This document shows, piece by piece, positions 50,572 through 60,574 of a stretch of DNA of 64,000 nucleotides (positions within the stretch are counted from its first letter, which is position 1; each line of letters opens with the position of its first letter). The notes under the pieces are model-generated. The model had not been told where the DNA came from and searched no databases. It saw only the letters and a program-made list of their open reading frames with translations. The DNA comes from Nitrospirota bacterium (GTDB taxonomy: Bacteria; Nitrospirota; Thermodesulfovibrionia; Thermodesulfovibrionales; UBA9159), in the NCBI GenBank assembly GCA_023475105.1, contig JAMCWJ010000052.1, forward strand, positions 1 to 64,000, given 5' to 3'. The position numbers and the translations under genes were made by a program.

Positions 50572-51582
50572 ATGGCGAAGACACCTGAAAAACACGTTGT
50601 AGACGAAACGAGCTCCGCACCGAAAGACGGCGGAAACGGCCTTAAGGAAGCCGCCCCAGGGAGGATTTCCCGGAGATGCTTTCTGGGGACCGTGACCGCG
50701 GCCGGGGCTTCCGCCCTCATCAGCCCTTCCGCGCTGAACGCTGCAGGGGAGTTTGCCGGCTGGCCGAACCGCTTCGGCATGCTCACCGACCTGACCGCAT
50801 GTGTGGGGTGCCGCAGCTGCGAGAAGGCCTGCAACGAAGCGAATAATCTTCCCAACCCCTCGACTTCCTTCGATGACCCGTCGGTTTTCAACGAGGTGAG
50901 GAGACCGACGGCAAAGGCATATACCGTCGTCAACAGGTACCAGGACCCCAAAGACAAAAACAAGTTCGTCTACCGTAAGATACAGTGCAACCATTGCAAC
51001 GAACCGGGATGCGCCACCGCCTGCCCGATACACGCGTACAATAAGACGCCCGAAGGGCCCGTCACCTACAACGAGGACCTCTGCTTCGGGTGCAGATACT
51101 GCATGACTGCCTGTCCCTTCTATGTGCCGGCCTATGACTACGACAGCGCACTCGAACCGAAGATCGTGAAATGCACGATGTGCTACGGCAGAGTGAAGGC
51201 CGGAGGAATCCCGGCTTGTGCAGAGACCTGCCCGACGGGGGCCATCACCTTCGGCAAGAGGGAAGACCTCCTCAAGCTCGCAAGGGAAAAGATCACAAAA
51301 AACCCCGACAGGTATATCGATCACATTTACGGCGAAAAGGAAGCGGGAGGGACAAGCTGGATGTACATCTCAGGGGTCCCGTTCGGTCAGCTGGGCTTTC
51401 CGACGAACATACCGAACAAGCCCCTTGTCGAAGAAACGAAGGGGTTCCTTTCGGCAGTGCCTCTGGTCCTTACCGTCTGGCCCGCCCTCTTCGGAATGTG
51501 TTACGCGGCTCTGCGCCACAGGGATGAAGTGGAAGAGGAAAAGGCCAAATCCAAGAAGAATGAGGAGGAGAAAAATGGCTAA
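50572..51582 (+). CDS. Tat-exported, membrane-anchored 4Fe-4S ferredoxin-like electron transfer subunit
   Basis: Tat-like ISRRCFLGTVTAAGASALI; CVGCRSCEKACNEAN, CNHCNEPGCATACP, CFGCRYCMTACPF, CAETCPTGAI; C-terminal TM. Confidence 0.9.
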   Translation: MAKTPEKHVVDETSSAPKDGGNGLKEAAPGRISRRCFLGTVTAAGASALISPSALNAAGEFAGWPNRFGMLTDLTACVGCRSCEKACNEANNLPNPSTSFDDPSVFNEVRRPTAKAYTVVNRYQDPKDKNKFVYRKIQCNHCNEPGCATACPIHAYNKTPEGPVTYNEDLCFGCRYCMTACPFYVPAYDYDSALEPKIVKCTMCYGRVKAGGIPACAETCPTGAITFGKREDLLKLAREKITKNPDRYIDHIYGEKEAGGTSWMYISGVPFGQLGFPTNIPNKPLVEETKGFLSAVPLVLTVWPALFGMCYAALRHRDEVEEEKAKSKKNEEEKNG

Positions 51583-52813
51583 CGGAACCATCGCCAGAAC
51601 AGACAATTTCCGATCCTGGTTCATGGAAAAACTCCTGATGGGCATGACTTGGCCCGAATACATGAGGACCCTGATTACGCCCTTCAACGTGATAGCCGCA
51701 GGCATACTGGCCATAGGATTGCCCCTTATCGCAATGAGGTTCTATATCGGGTTGTCCCTGGTGACGCACAGCTCGAACGAGTATCCCTGGGGCCTCTTCC
51801 TCGGCTGGGGGCTCTTCGGGGGCGTGCCCCTGTCCGCCACCGGGTTTGTCATGGCCACCGCCTACTATATCTTCGGTTTCAAAAGATACCACCCAATCGT
51901 GAGGCTTGCCGTGCTCACCGGACTCCTGGGCTATTTCTTCGCGGTCGTCTATCTTCTCACCGACCTCGGCAGGCCGTGGCGCATCTACTACCCCATGGGC
52001 GTGGCGTTCGGCACCGCCTCTGTACTGTTCCTTGTAGCATGGCACGTCGCCACCTACCTCACGGTCCAGCTCGTCGAATTCAGCCCCGCCGTTCTGGAGT
52101 GGCTGAAGTCGCGCAGGGTCCGCAGATGGGCGCTCAGAGTGACCATCGGAATGACCATCGCAGGCATCATCCTCTCGACGCTCCACCAATCGGCCCTCGG
52201 CGCCATGTTCCTTCTCGCACCGGGGAAGGTCCATCCGCTCTGGTTTTCCTCGTATATACCGGTCCTCTACCTGAGTTCGAGCGTCTACGCGGCCCTCTCG
52301 ATGGTGATAGTGGTGAGCACGCTCTCTGCCCGTTTCCTGAAAGACAAATGCGGCAAGACCTTTCTCTCGAGCCTGCCCAAACTGACGCTGGGACTCGGCA
52401 AAGGCGCGGCCATCGCCATATACGTGTACTTTGCGATAAAGGTCATCGCCCTTACCCATGACAGCAACTGGCACCTTCTGAACACGGGCTACGGCTACTG
52501 GTATCTCGTCGAGATATTCCTGCTCGTCCTCGCCCCCGCCCTCATCTACAGCATCGGGTTCAAGAAACGCAGCGTCAATACGGTGAGGTTTGCGGCTTTT
52601 CTCGCGGTCTTCGGCGTGGTCATGAACAGGATCAACATCGCGATCATTACCTTTAACTGGAACCTTCCCCACCACTTCGCGCACATTATTCCTCCCTGGA
52701 AAGAAGTGGCGGTCGTGCTCTGCATCGCGACGATCCACGTGCTTGTGTTCCGCTGGATCCTGAACAGGATGCCCGTTCTGAGAGAAGAATCCGACTATGA
52801 AGACGCTCACTGA
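51575..52813 (+). CDS. NrfD/PsrC-like polytopic membrane quinone-interacting subunit
   Basis: Starts MANGTIARTDNFRSWFMEKLLMGM; many TM helices; WGLFLGWGLFGGVPLSATGFVMATAYYIF; overlaps preceding stop. Confidence 0.9.
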   Translation: MANGTIARTDNFRSWFMEKLLMGMTWPEYMRTLITPFNVIAAGILAIGLPLIAMRFYIGLSLVTHSSNEYPWGLFLGWGLFGGVPLSATGFVMATAYYIFGFKRYHPIVRLAVLTGLLGYFFAVVYLLTDLGRPWRIYYPMGVAFGTASVLFLVAWHVATYLTVQLVEFSPAVLEWLKSRRVRRWALRVTIGMTIAGIILSTLHQSALGAMFLLAPGKVHPLWFSSYIPVLYLSSSVYAALSMVIVVSTLSARFLKDKCGKTFLSSLPKLTLGLGKGAAIAIYVYFAIKVIALTHDSNWHLLNTGYGYWYLVEIFLLVLAPALIYSIGFKKRSVNTVRFAAFLAVFGVVMNRINIAIITFNWNLPHHFAHIIPPWKEVAVVLCIATIHVLVFRWILNRMPVLREESDYEDAH

Positions 52814-53007
52814 TACGGATACGCGCCTTACACCAGGGCCGGCGGAGTCCGGTCCCGGCAGGGGTATTCACCGGAACGGAGCGAACGCCTCCGCGGTTTT
52901 GCCGGGCCGCGGCACGCTTCTTCCGGCGTCCGGGAACGTAACTGCATGCATTAGGGTATCGTTCTGCTTTCCCTCGGTATACTTTAAGTGCTTGCAAGGG
53001 GGTATCT

Positions 53008-54456
53008 ATGCAAAAAATAAGAAGAATACTCGTTGTTTTGATACCGCTGTTGCTTGCGGGCGCCGCTCTCACTGACGGGGCGGACGCCAAAGATATCGTC
53101 CTGTCCGACGAGGCCGGAACTTGTCTGGGATGCCACGGAAAGCAGGGAATAGTGAAGACCTTCGAAAACGGGGAATTGCTTTCGGCATATGTAAGCCCGG
53201 AGAAGTTCGCAGCTTCGGTCCATAATTTCCTGCCCTGCTCCGGATGCCATAGCGATTTTTCATCGGACAATCATCCATCGAGGAGGTTCAGAAGCAAGAA
53301 GCAGTACCAGATAAAGACCTCCCGGGAATGCAGACGCTGCCATGGGGACCAGCAGCTGAAGGAGAACCCCATCCATGCCGGCCTGCTCCGTGCGGAAGGA
53401 GAGGGAAAACCCGCTGTCTGCACCGAATGCCACGGCGCTCACTCGGTCAGTCCGATAAAGGGAGGCAAGGTCTTCGCCAGTGAGACGCAGTACTGCCTCG
53501 GCTGCCATGGGCATCCTCTCTCCATGGCTTTCAGAAACGGAGAACAGCTGTCCCTCTCCGTAGACAAGAAATTGCTCGATACGTCGGTACATGGCAAGCT
53601 CAGCTGTTCGGACTGTCATTACGGCTTTTCCTCCGAAGAACACCCGCAGCGGATCTTCAAGAGCGGAAGGGAATACACGCTCGCCTCTTCGGAGAGCTGC
53701 AGACGATGCCATTTCGACAAGTACAGCAAGACGATCGAAAGCATCCATTACACCGTGCTCAGCAAGGGGAACCTGAAGGCCCCGGTCTGCACCGATTGCC
53801 ACGGCGCGCACTCGATATCAGGGGGAAGCAGGGAGAGATCGCTCACCACAAAGAGGTGTCAGCGCTGCCATCCGGCAATATACGATGTGTACGCGAGAAG
53901 CATCCACGGCAAGGCCCTCTTCGATGAGAAGAACCAGGATGTCCCCGTCTGCATCGACTGCCACAAAGCGCACGACATATTGAATCCCCACACGCTCGAT
54001 TACCGGGAGAGGATCCCGACCATGTGCAGCAATTGCCACGCGAACAAGGCGATCATGGGGAAATACGGTCTCTCGACGGACGTGGTGAAGACCTATCTCT
54101 CGGACTTCCACGGCGTGACCCTCGGCTTTTACCGGAAGCAGCGCGAGTCCCTCGATAAACCCGCCCGGCCGATCGCCGTCTGCACCGATTGCCACGGCAC
54201 CCATAACATAACCAGCACGCGCGGCACCGATGCGGCAGTCCTGAAGGCAAACCTGGTGCAGAGATGCCAGCAGTGCCACAAAGACGCGCCGAGGGATTTC
54301 CCCAACACCTGGTTGTCCCATTACGAACCGAACATGAAAAGCGCGCCCCTCGTGTTTCTGGTGAATCTCCTCTACAAGATATTTATCCCGGTGCTTGTGG
54401 TGGGTTTGTTCCTCCAGATCCTGCTGCATATATGGCGCTATGCGGTGGACAGATGA
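53008..54456 (+). CDS. Thirteen-heme c-type cytochrome with C-terminal TM anchor
   Basis: 13 CxxCH motifs counted by eye (CLGCH, CSGCH, CRRCH, CTECH, CLGCH, CSDCH, CRRCH, CTDCH, CQRCH, CIDCH, CSNCH, CTDCH, CQQCH); C-terminal PLVFLVNLLYKIFIPVLVVGLFLQILLHIW. Confidence 0.93.
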   Translation: MQKIRRILVVLIPLLLAGAALTDGADAKDIVLSDEAGTCLGCHGKQGIVKTFENGELLSAYVSPEKFAASVHNFLPCSGCHSDFSSDNHPSRRFRSKKQYQIKTSRECRRCHGDQQLKENPIHAGLLRAEGEGKPAVCTECHGAHSVSPIKGGKVFASETQYCLGCHGHPLSMAFRNGEQLSLSVDKKLLDTSVHGKLSCSDCHYGFSSEEHPQRIFKSGREYTLASSESCRRCHFDKYSKTIESIHYTVLSKGNLKAPVCTDCHGAHSISGGSRERSLTTKRCQRCHPAIYDVYARSIHGKALFDEKNQDVPVCIDCHKAHDILNPHTLDYRERIPTMCSNCHANKAIMGKYGLSTDVVKTYLSDFHGVTLGFYRKQRESLDKPARPIAVCTDCHGTHNITSTRGTDAAVLKANLVQRCQQCHKDAPRDFPNTWLSHYEPNMKSAPLVFLVNLLYKIFIPVLVVGLFLQILLHIWRYAVDR

Positions 54457-54469
54457 AAAGGAGCGAAAG

Positions 54470-55228
54470 ATGAAAGAGAAAGAGACGGGTATGGGAGAGA
54501 GGATAAGGAGATTCAGCACCTCCCTCATTGTCGAACACTGGGTGCACGTGTTTGCTTTCGTGGTCCTCGTCGTGACCGGGATATCCCAGAAATTCTTTTC
54601 CCTCGACCTTTCCCGGTGGCTCATCCTGAAGCTCGGCGGTATCGATAACGTCAGACTGATCCATCGCTGCGCCGGGATTGTCTTCATGGTCGCTGCGTCA
54701 GTGCATATTGTCGGCGCATCCGTGGGTATCGTCCTCAAAAAGAGACAGCCGTCAATGGTCATCACCAAGAACGACCTAACCGACGCCGTTCGCGATCTCC
54801 GGTACTACCTCGGGGCCGAAAATTCTCCCGCACTGTGCGACCGTTACACCTACAAGCAGAAATTCGAATATTGGGGCATTCTTACGGGGGGTCTTCTGAT
54901 GATCGCTACGGGGCTTGTCCTGTGGTTCCCCACCTTCGTGGTCGGATTTCTTCCCGGACAGGTCATTCCCGTGGCAAAGGCGCTCCACTCCAACGAGGCC
55001 CTCGTCATTATCCTTCTCATAGCGGTATGGCATATCTATAACTCCATATTCAGTCCCGAGGTCTTCCCGCTCGACACGAGTATCTTTACGGGGTATATCT
55101 CGAGAGAAAGAATGTCCCGTGAGCATCCCCTCGAGCTGATGCGGATCGAAAACCGGACCCAGGATGAGGCGGGCAGGAAACGCCGCAGGAAGGCCCGCAA
55201 GCTCGAAACGGAGGAAATGTCCCGATAA
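54470..55228 (+). CDS. Cytochrome b (b561/formate dehydrogenase gamma-like) membrane subunit
   Basis: VEHWVHVFAFVVLVVTGISQKF; RLIHRCAGIVFMVAASVHIVGA; ILTGGLLMIATGLVLWFP; HSNEALVIILLIAVWHIYN (His ligand candidates). Confidence 0.85.
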   Translation: MKEKETGMGERIRRFSTSLIVEHWVHVFAFVVLVVTGISQKFFSLDLSRWLILKLGGIDNVRLIHRCAGIVFMVAASVHIVGASVGIVLKKRQPSMVITKNDLTDAVRDLRYYLGAENSPALCDRYTYKQKFEYWGILTGGLLMIATGLVLWFPTFVVGFLPGQVIPVAKALHSNEALVIILLIAVWHIYNSIFSPEVFPLDTSIFTGYISRERMSREHPLELMRIENRTQDEAGRKRRRKARKLETEEMSR

Positions 55229-55254
55229 ACGGCGTCCCGGCGCCAAAATTCGTT

Positions 55255-55397
55255 ATCAAGAAAACCCGATACCGCGTGAGGACGGCATTCTCTCTCATTC
55301 TCGCTTCGCTCCGAGGCGCCGGGCCGCCTCACCCCAAAAGGTGAGGCGATACGGCCCGCTGAAAACCATTCGAATGCATCCTCACGCAGAGTTGATG
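55255..55397 (-). repeat. Interspersed MITE/REP-like repeat, copy B (full, inverted relative to copy A)
   Basis: Reverse complement CCATCAACTCTGCGTGAGGATGCATTCGAATGGTTTTCAGCGGGCCGTATCGCCTCACCTTTTGGGGTGAGGCGGCCCGGC...GAATGCCGTCCTCACGC. Confidence 0.85.
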
Positions 55398-55464
55398 GTG
55401 GATTTGGGTGCGGCTCTTCGCTTGACATTCCTCCTAGGGTGGTATAACGTACAAATAAAGAGAT

Positions 55465-57288
55465 ATGCGAAGAAGAATAACCTTTTCAGTTATCCTCGGC
55501 ATATTCACTATTCTGATCGGTCTCGGTGTCGTAAGCTACCTGAGTGTCAATGACAGCATCCAGCGTTCCCTCGGAAACCGTCTCGCCCTTGCAAATATCA
55601 TCGGAAAATATTTCGACTACGTGCTCGAAACGAACCTCACGAGACTCTACGACATCTCGATCTCCGGCAGAATCGACTTCGAGGACAATGACTGGGAGCC
55701 CGAAAAAAGGGCGCTCAAGGCCGCGTATGAGTACTCCATATTCACCGACAGGATTTTCCTTATGGACGTCTACGGAAACGTCGTGATGACGTATCCTCAC
55801 AAGGAGGGAGAAAAGGTGAACCTCCTCAGTATCCCCTATGTGAGCAGGATGCTCACGGAAGGCAAGCCGGTCATTTCCGATGTCTATACGATCGATGCGA
55901 CGCAGAGAAAAGTGATCTTCGCCTTCGTCCCGCTCAAAAATAAGGAAGGAAAACCGATCGGGGTCGCCGGGGGGGAGATCAATCCGACCAATTACACCTT
56001 CACCAAGATCATCAAGTCGATTCCGGTCGGCACGCACGCCACTATCGAGCTCGTCGACAGCCACGGCACCATTATCGCTTCGAGCGACCCGAAACGGATT
56101 CTGACGAGCAGCGACCATAACAAGTTCCTCGGCAATCTGATAGCGGCAAGGAAAAGCACCGTCGGCACCTGCCACAGATGCCACACCGAGGAAGACCCGG
56201 ATCAAGTCAGGACGAACGACATGCTCGCCTTTGTTCCGCTCTCCGCAGCTCCCTGGGGCATCTCGGTGAGAGAACCGCAGGATATCGTCTTTTCGCCTTC
56301 CACAAAATTGAAAAAGGGCTTTTTCGTCCTGACACTCTTGTCCCTGGTGACCGCCCTGATCCTTGGGATCGGGCTGAGCAGGGGCATTGTGAAGCCGATA
56401 CAGTCGCTCATCAACGCAACGGAGAGGATCGCGAAGGGGAATCTCACGGAACCGGTCAAAACGTCGAGCAGGGACGAGATCGGCACCCTCGCCCGGAGTT
56501 TCGACGCCATGAGGGTAAAGCTTCACGAATCCCTCGAAAGCATCCACCGCCATAACATCGAGCTCGAAAACCGCGTGATCGAGAGGACGCAGCAGATCCA
56601 TCAGAGCCGCCGCAAGGTCGAGAACCTGCTGAAGAAGCTGATTTCCTCTCAGGAAGAAGAGCGGAAAAGGATCGGCCGCGAGCTCCACGATGAGATCCTC
56701 CAGGATATTTCCGCCTTTCTCATCAAGCTCGACATCTGCAAACTCTATCCCGACAAGGTCACCGGCGAAAAGATAGAGGAGATGAGACAGATAGCCCTCA
56801 AGACGATCGACGGCATCCATAACGTCATCCAGAACCTGCGCCCGACGATCCTCGATGACCTCGGCCTCGAAGCCGCCATCAAATGGCTCCTCGACAAGCA
56901 TCTCGGTGAAAAGGGGATACGCTACCACCTTACGATAGACATGGAGGCGAACCGGAGATTCGACCCGCGCATCGAGATCACGCTCTTCAGAATCATCCAG
57001 GAATCGCTTTCGAATATCGCGAGGCATGCGGATGCAAAAAATGTGTTCATGATATTGAAGACCGAAAGGAATTCGGCCATCGTCGACATAGAGGATGACG
57101 GGGAAGGGTTCGATGTGCATTCCGCGCTCCGTCACGCAACGGACGGAGGGAGAGGGCTCGGGATCCTGGGGATGAAGGAAAGGGCCTCGCTCCTCGACGG
57201 AAAGCTGGAGGTATGTTCGTTGCCCGGGCACGGGACCAAAATAAGCCTGAAGATTCCTTTGACACCCCTGGAGGTAACAAATGCCTAA
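55465..57288 (+). CDS. NarL-family sensor histidine kinase with predicted extracytoplasmic Cache-like domain containing a CxxCH c-type heme motif
   Basis: N-terminal TM, sensor region with TCHRCHTEED, second TM, HAMP-like, RELHDEILQDISAFLIKLDIC (HisKA_3), HATPase GLGILGMKERASLLDG. Confidence 0.9.
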   Translation: MRRRITFSVILGIFTILIGLGVVSYLSVNDSIQRSLGNRLALANIIGKYFDYVLETNLTRLYDISISGRIDFEDNDWEPEKRALKAAYEYSIFTDRIFLMDVYGNVVMTYPHKEGEKVNLLSIPYVSRMLTEGKPVISDVYTIDATQRKVIFAFVPLKNKEGKPIGVAGGEINPTNYTFTKIIKSIPVGTHATIELVDSHGTIIASSDPKRILTSSDHNKFLGNLIAARKSTVGTCHRCHTEEDPDQVRTNDMLAFVPLSAAPWGISVREPQDIVFSPSTKLKKGFFVLTLLSLVTALILGIGLSRGIVKPIQSLINATERIAKGNLTEPVKTSSRDEIGTLARSFDAMRVKLHESLESIHRHNIELENRVIERTQQIHQSRRKVENLLKKLISSQEEERKRIGRELHDEILQDISAFLIKLDICKLYPDKVTGEKIEEMRQIALKTIDGIHNVIQNLRPTILDDLGLEAAIKWLLDKHLGEKGIRYHLTIDMEANRRFDPRIEITLFRIIQESLSNIARHADAKNVFMILKTERNSAIVDIEDDGEGFDVHSALRHATDGGRGLGILGMKERASLLDGKLEVCSLPGHGTKISLKIPLTPLEVTNA

Positions 57289-57937
57289 GACCACGGTACT
57301 CATCGCCGACGACCATGCCCTCGTGAGGGAAGGGATTATCGCGTTCCTCAAGCTGTGCGACGATATCGAAGTCGTTGCGGAAGCGTCCGACGGCCTCGAG
57401 GCCATCGAAAAGGCGAAGAAGGTCAACCCCGACGTCATCCTGATGGACATCGCAATGCCGAAGCTCGGCGGCCTCGAGGCGACACTCGAGCTGAAGAGGA
57501 TAAACCCCGACGCGAAGATCCTGGTCCTTACGCAGTACGATGACAAGGAGTACATCGCGCGCTTCCTGAAGGCGGGGGTATCGGGATACCTCCTCAAGAG
57601 AGCCGTCGGGAGCGAACTCATCTCCGCCATACGGGCGGTGAGCAGGGGCGAATTTTACCTCTTTTCCTCGATCGCATCGAAGGTGGTGGCGGGCTATCTC
57701 GGAAAAGAGAGGGAAGCGGCCGTCGAGGACCCCTACGAAAAGCTTACGGACCGGGAAAAGCAGGTGCTGAAACTGATCGCGGAGGGCTTCACGCACAAGG
57801 AAATCGGCGACATGCTCAACATCAGCACGAAGACCGTCATAGCCCATCAAACCAATATCGGCGAAAAACTCGGAGTGGGCAGCAGGGCCGGCCTCATCAA
57901 ATTTGCGATCCACAGAGGGATTATCAAGATAGACTGA
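57281..57937 (+). CDS. NarL/LuxR-family response regulator
   Basis: REC VLIADDHALVREGI...ILMDIAMPKLGGLEAT; HTH LTDREKQVLKLIAEGFTHKEIGDMLNISTKTVIAHQTNI; overlaps kinase stop. Confidence 0.93.
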   Translation: MPKTTVLIADDHALVREGIIAFLKLCDDIEVVAEASDGLEAIEKAKKVNPDVILMDIAMPKLGGLEATLELKRINPDAKILVLTQYDDKEYIARFLKAGVSGYLLKRAVGSELISAIRAVSRGEFYLFSSIASKVVAGYLGKEREAAVEDPYEKLTDREKQVLKLIAEGFTHKEIGDMLNISTKTVIAHQTNIGEKLGVGSRAGLIKFAIHRGIIKID

Positions 57938-57995
57938 GCCCCGTTACTTCTCGCTCCGCTCCGACGGATGCCCCCTGAAACAAAGGAGGCGGTTC

Positions 57996-59684
57996 CTAGC
58001 GCAGCAGCAGCTTCAGCAGTTTCAGGAAATGTATCCTCCATCCCTTTATCGGCCAGTCAAGTTCGTGCTTGTCGCACAGTGAATCGAGGTTATTGAAACG
58101 GAGGATCTCTTTTCTGAGCGCCTCATCCGGACGCCCCGCACCGTCGATCCGCTCAATGAGAGACTTTGCCTTTACGATATGTCTCCTGATCATCGCCCCG
58201 TTCTCACTACCGATCACGCCATAGGCTTCCTTGATGTCGACGAGCTTGAGCGCAGCATCGTACGTCGCCCGGACGATATCGTCCCTTTTCATCCATTTCG
58301 TCTCGTAATTGAGGGTATACTTCCAACTCGGCATGAGCATCGCCTGCCGGTGCTCCCGGAGGGTCCTGGCGCAAAGCCGGTAGCCGAACTTCTCCGGCTC
58401 CTCGAAGATGCTGCTGCCCGGGTCTACGAAGGGCGCAAGGGGCGCTATCATCGGAAGCAGCCGCCCCGACCCGCCGAACGTCCGCAAAAGCTCTTCGCAG
58501 TATCCGACCGTCCCCATGACCGATTCGTAATCCTGGAAGGGCAGACCGACCATGAAAAATACGTCGATCCTCTTGCAGCCGACTTCGAAGAGCGAAGCGA
58601 TCATCTGCTCCAGTTCCCTGTTGCCGTATGCCTTCCCGAAGGTCTTCCTCACCTTCGGATCGTGGGATTCCGGCGATACCTCTACATTGAAGTTTTCGAG
58701 GCAATCGGCCACCTTCCGGATGAATTCCTGCGGCGGCGGGGTAAAGAACTCGACGCTCACTTCATTTTTTATCCGATACTTCCGGACGGCATCCAGAAAT
58801 TTTCTCGCATATTCCTCGCCGGCCTGCAAGAAGTCACCTATGACCATGACGGGAGCCCCCGTGTACTCGGAAATCTTCCGGATGTCCTCTGCGAGGAGTT
58901 CCGGGGGCCTGAAACACGGTCTCTCCCTCATGCAGAGTTTTTTGAAGGAGGAGAGCGACCCTGCGCAGGAAGCGCAGTTATGGCTGCATCCCCTGCACTG
59001 AAACACCGCGGTGACCGGATAGGTGAGCCAGTACTTGAACGGAATGTACCCTGACGGATCACGGTATTTTATCGCCATTTTGAGAAGATGGAGATAATCG
59101 AACTGAATGTAATCGAGACTCTCGGGCCTGTTCGAGAGCTCGTTTATGATCACCCTTCCGGTGCCGTCCCTCCAGACGAGGTTCGGCACCGCCTCGAAGC
59201 CCGACCCGGATTTTATCGCCTCGATCAGCATTCGCAGGGGCTCTTCAGCCGAGTCCCCGAGCACGATGAAATCCACGAAAGGATAGTCCGCCATGATCTC
59301 ACGGTGATAATAAGTGGCCGAGAACCCGCCGAGAATGACCGGTTTTCGGGGATGGTGTTTTTTCAGCAGCTCGGCGAGACTGAGGCTGCCATCTGCGTGC
59401 GGGAGCCAGTGAAGGTCGATGCCAAAGGCAAGGGCATCCAGTCTTCGTATGAATTCCTCGGGATCGAAGGATTCGCTCCTGAGCATCTTCATGGCGAGGT
59501 TTACGATCCGCACGGGGATCCCGTGGCGGTGGAGATAATCGGACATCGTCAGAAAACCGATGGGGTAGATCTCAAAGATCGAGGAAGACGGTATCACGTC
59601 GCTAATGGGGCCGTAAAAGCCGGGATGCTCCCGGAAGCGGAAGACCGTGGGCGGATGAAGAAGGATCAGATCAGGTCGAGGCAT
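57996..59684 (-). CDS. B12-binding-domain radical SAM protein
   Basis: N-terminal LILLHPPTVFRF...FLTMSDYLHRHGIPVRIVNLAMKML; CSHNCASC (CxxxCxxC). Confidence 0.85.
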   Translation of the reverse strand: MPRPDLILLHPPTVFRFREHPGFYGPISDVIPSSSIFEIYPIGFLTMSDYLHRHGIPVRIVNLAMKMLRSESFDPEEFIRRLDALAFGIDLHWLPHADGSLSLAELLKKHHPRKPVILGGFSATYYHREIMADYPFVDFIVLGDSAEEPLRMLIEAIKSGSGFEAVPNLVWRDGTGRVIINELSNRPESLDYIQFDYLHLLKMAIKYRDPSGYIPFKYWLTYPVTAVFQCRGCSHNCASCAGSLSSFKKLCMRERPCFRPPELLAEDIRKISEYTGAPVMVIGDFLQAGEEYARKFLDAVRKYRIKNEVSVEFFTPPPQEFIRKVADCLENFNVEVSPESHDPKVRKTFGKAYGNRELEQMIASLFEVGCKRIDVFFMVGLPFQDYESVMGTVGYCEELLRTFGGSGRLLPMIAPLAPFVDPGSSIFEEPEKFGYRLCARTLREHRQAMLMPSWKYTLNYETKWMKRDDIVRATYDAALKLVDIKEAYGVIGSENGAMIRRHIVKAKSLIERIDGAGRPDEALRKEILRFNNLDSLCDKHELDWPIKGWRIHFLKLLKLLLR

Positions 59685-60321
59685 GAGGCGCTCCGCTCCC
59701 GTATACGCTGTTCACATACTCTTCGGTAACTTCCTTCGCCGCCTCCTCCATTTCGGCGAAGAGCGTCTTTGCGAGACGGTTCTTTGCGATCCGCGCGGGC
59801 GCGGGAAGGACGACGGAGTTGCTCACCATTCTCGTTTCGAGATTGTAGAGATGGAAGATACCGCCGATAACCTCCCTGAACCGGCTTTCCGGATAGGTCT
59901 TCCTCGCGAGATCCGCGAAGGAACGAAACTCTTCCGGGTCTTTGAGGAGTTCGGTCACAAAACCTGCCAGCGCCTCGATCCTCCGTTTCCGTATCTCTTC
60001 AATGTCGTCATGCAGGGCATTTACCCTGAAAGGAAGCGGCAGTTTTTCAAGAAAGGCCTTGTCGACGTCCTTTGTCTCCTCGAAAATCTCCTCAATCCCG
60101 GCTTCACTCCCCGCTTCAAAAGAACGGGCGGCGTGCCTGATGATCAGCGCATCCTTCTCGATTTCCTTGAGCACATTCTCCTCGAGAAAATGCTGGAAGG
60201 GGGAAAGGAGCAGACTCAACATGCCGTGCCCGTTCAGCCGCCGGATACACCTCCGGCTGAACTCGTGCATCATTTCAGAATGGGTGCTGCAGAGGAGGCT
60301 TACCCTGTCCATCGCTTGCAC
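59671..60321 (-). CDS. Protein of unknown function, coupled to radical SAM gene
   Basis: 216 aa, stop overlaps start of radical SAM gene; no domain recognised. Confidence 0.65.
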   Translation of the reverse strand: MQAMDRVSLLCSTHSEMMHEFSRRCIRRLNGHGMLSLLLSPFQHFLEENVLKEIEKDALIIRHAARSFEAGSEAGIEEIFEETKDVDKAFLEKLPLPFRVNALHDDIEEIRKRRIEALAGFVTELLKDPEEFRSFADLARKTYPESRFREVIGGIFHLYNLETRMVSNSVVLPAPARIAKNRLAKTLFAEMEEAAKEVTEEYVNSVYGSGAPHAST

Positions 60322-60574
60322 GGGGAGTGTCGCATCCGCTTAATCCCGTCTCCCGGGAACCTCAAAACAGACCTCCCTTGTCGTCGAACATCGGCAGCCG
60401 CACTCGTTCCCATAACCCGGCCTGCATGTGAAGGCCACGGCATTCCCGGACTCTTTTTATGCCGCCACGCACCGGCGAAAACGCTGCGGCAGTCGTCGAA
60501 AACCTTTTCTCCAAAAGACCTGATAGTATACTTAAAAAATCGGCAGGTTGTCGATGACCGGTTGAAGCCGGCAT

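Noticed and set aside
57947-57970. TTCTCGCTCCGCTCCGA resembling part of the interspersed repeat (TTCTCGCTTCGCTCCGA)
   Set aside because: Only about 17 bp match and no other part of the repeat is present, so chance or an old remnant cannot be separated.
60362-60574. 70-aa ORF between the ArsA-like gene and the unknown 216-aa gene
   Set aside because: No motif recognised and no clear SD; could be the leader region of the downstream genes.
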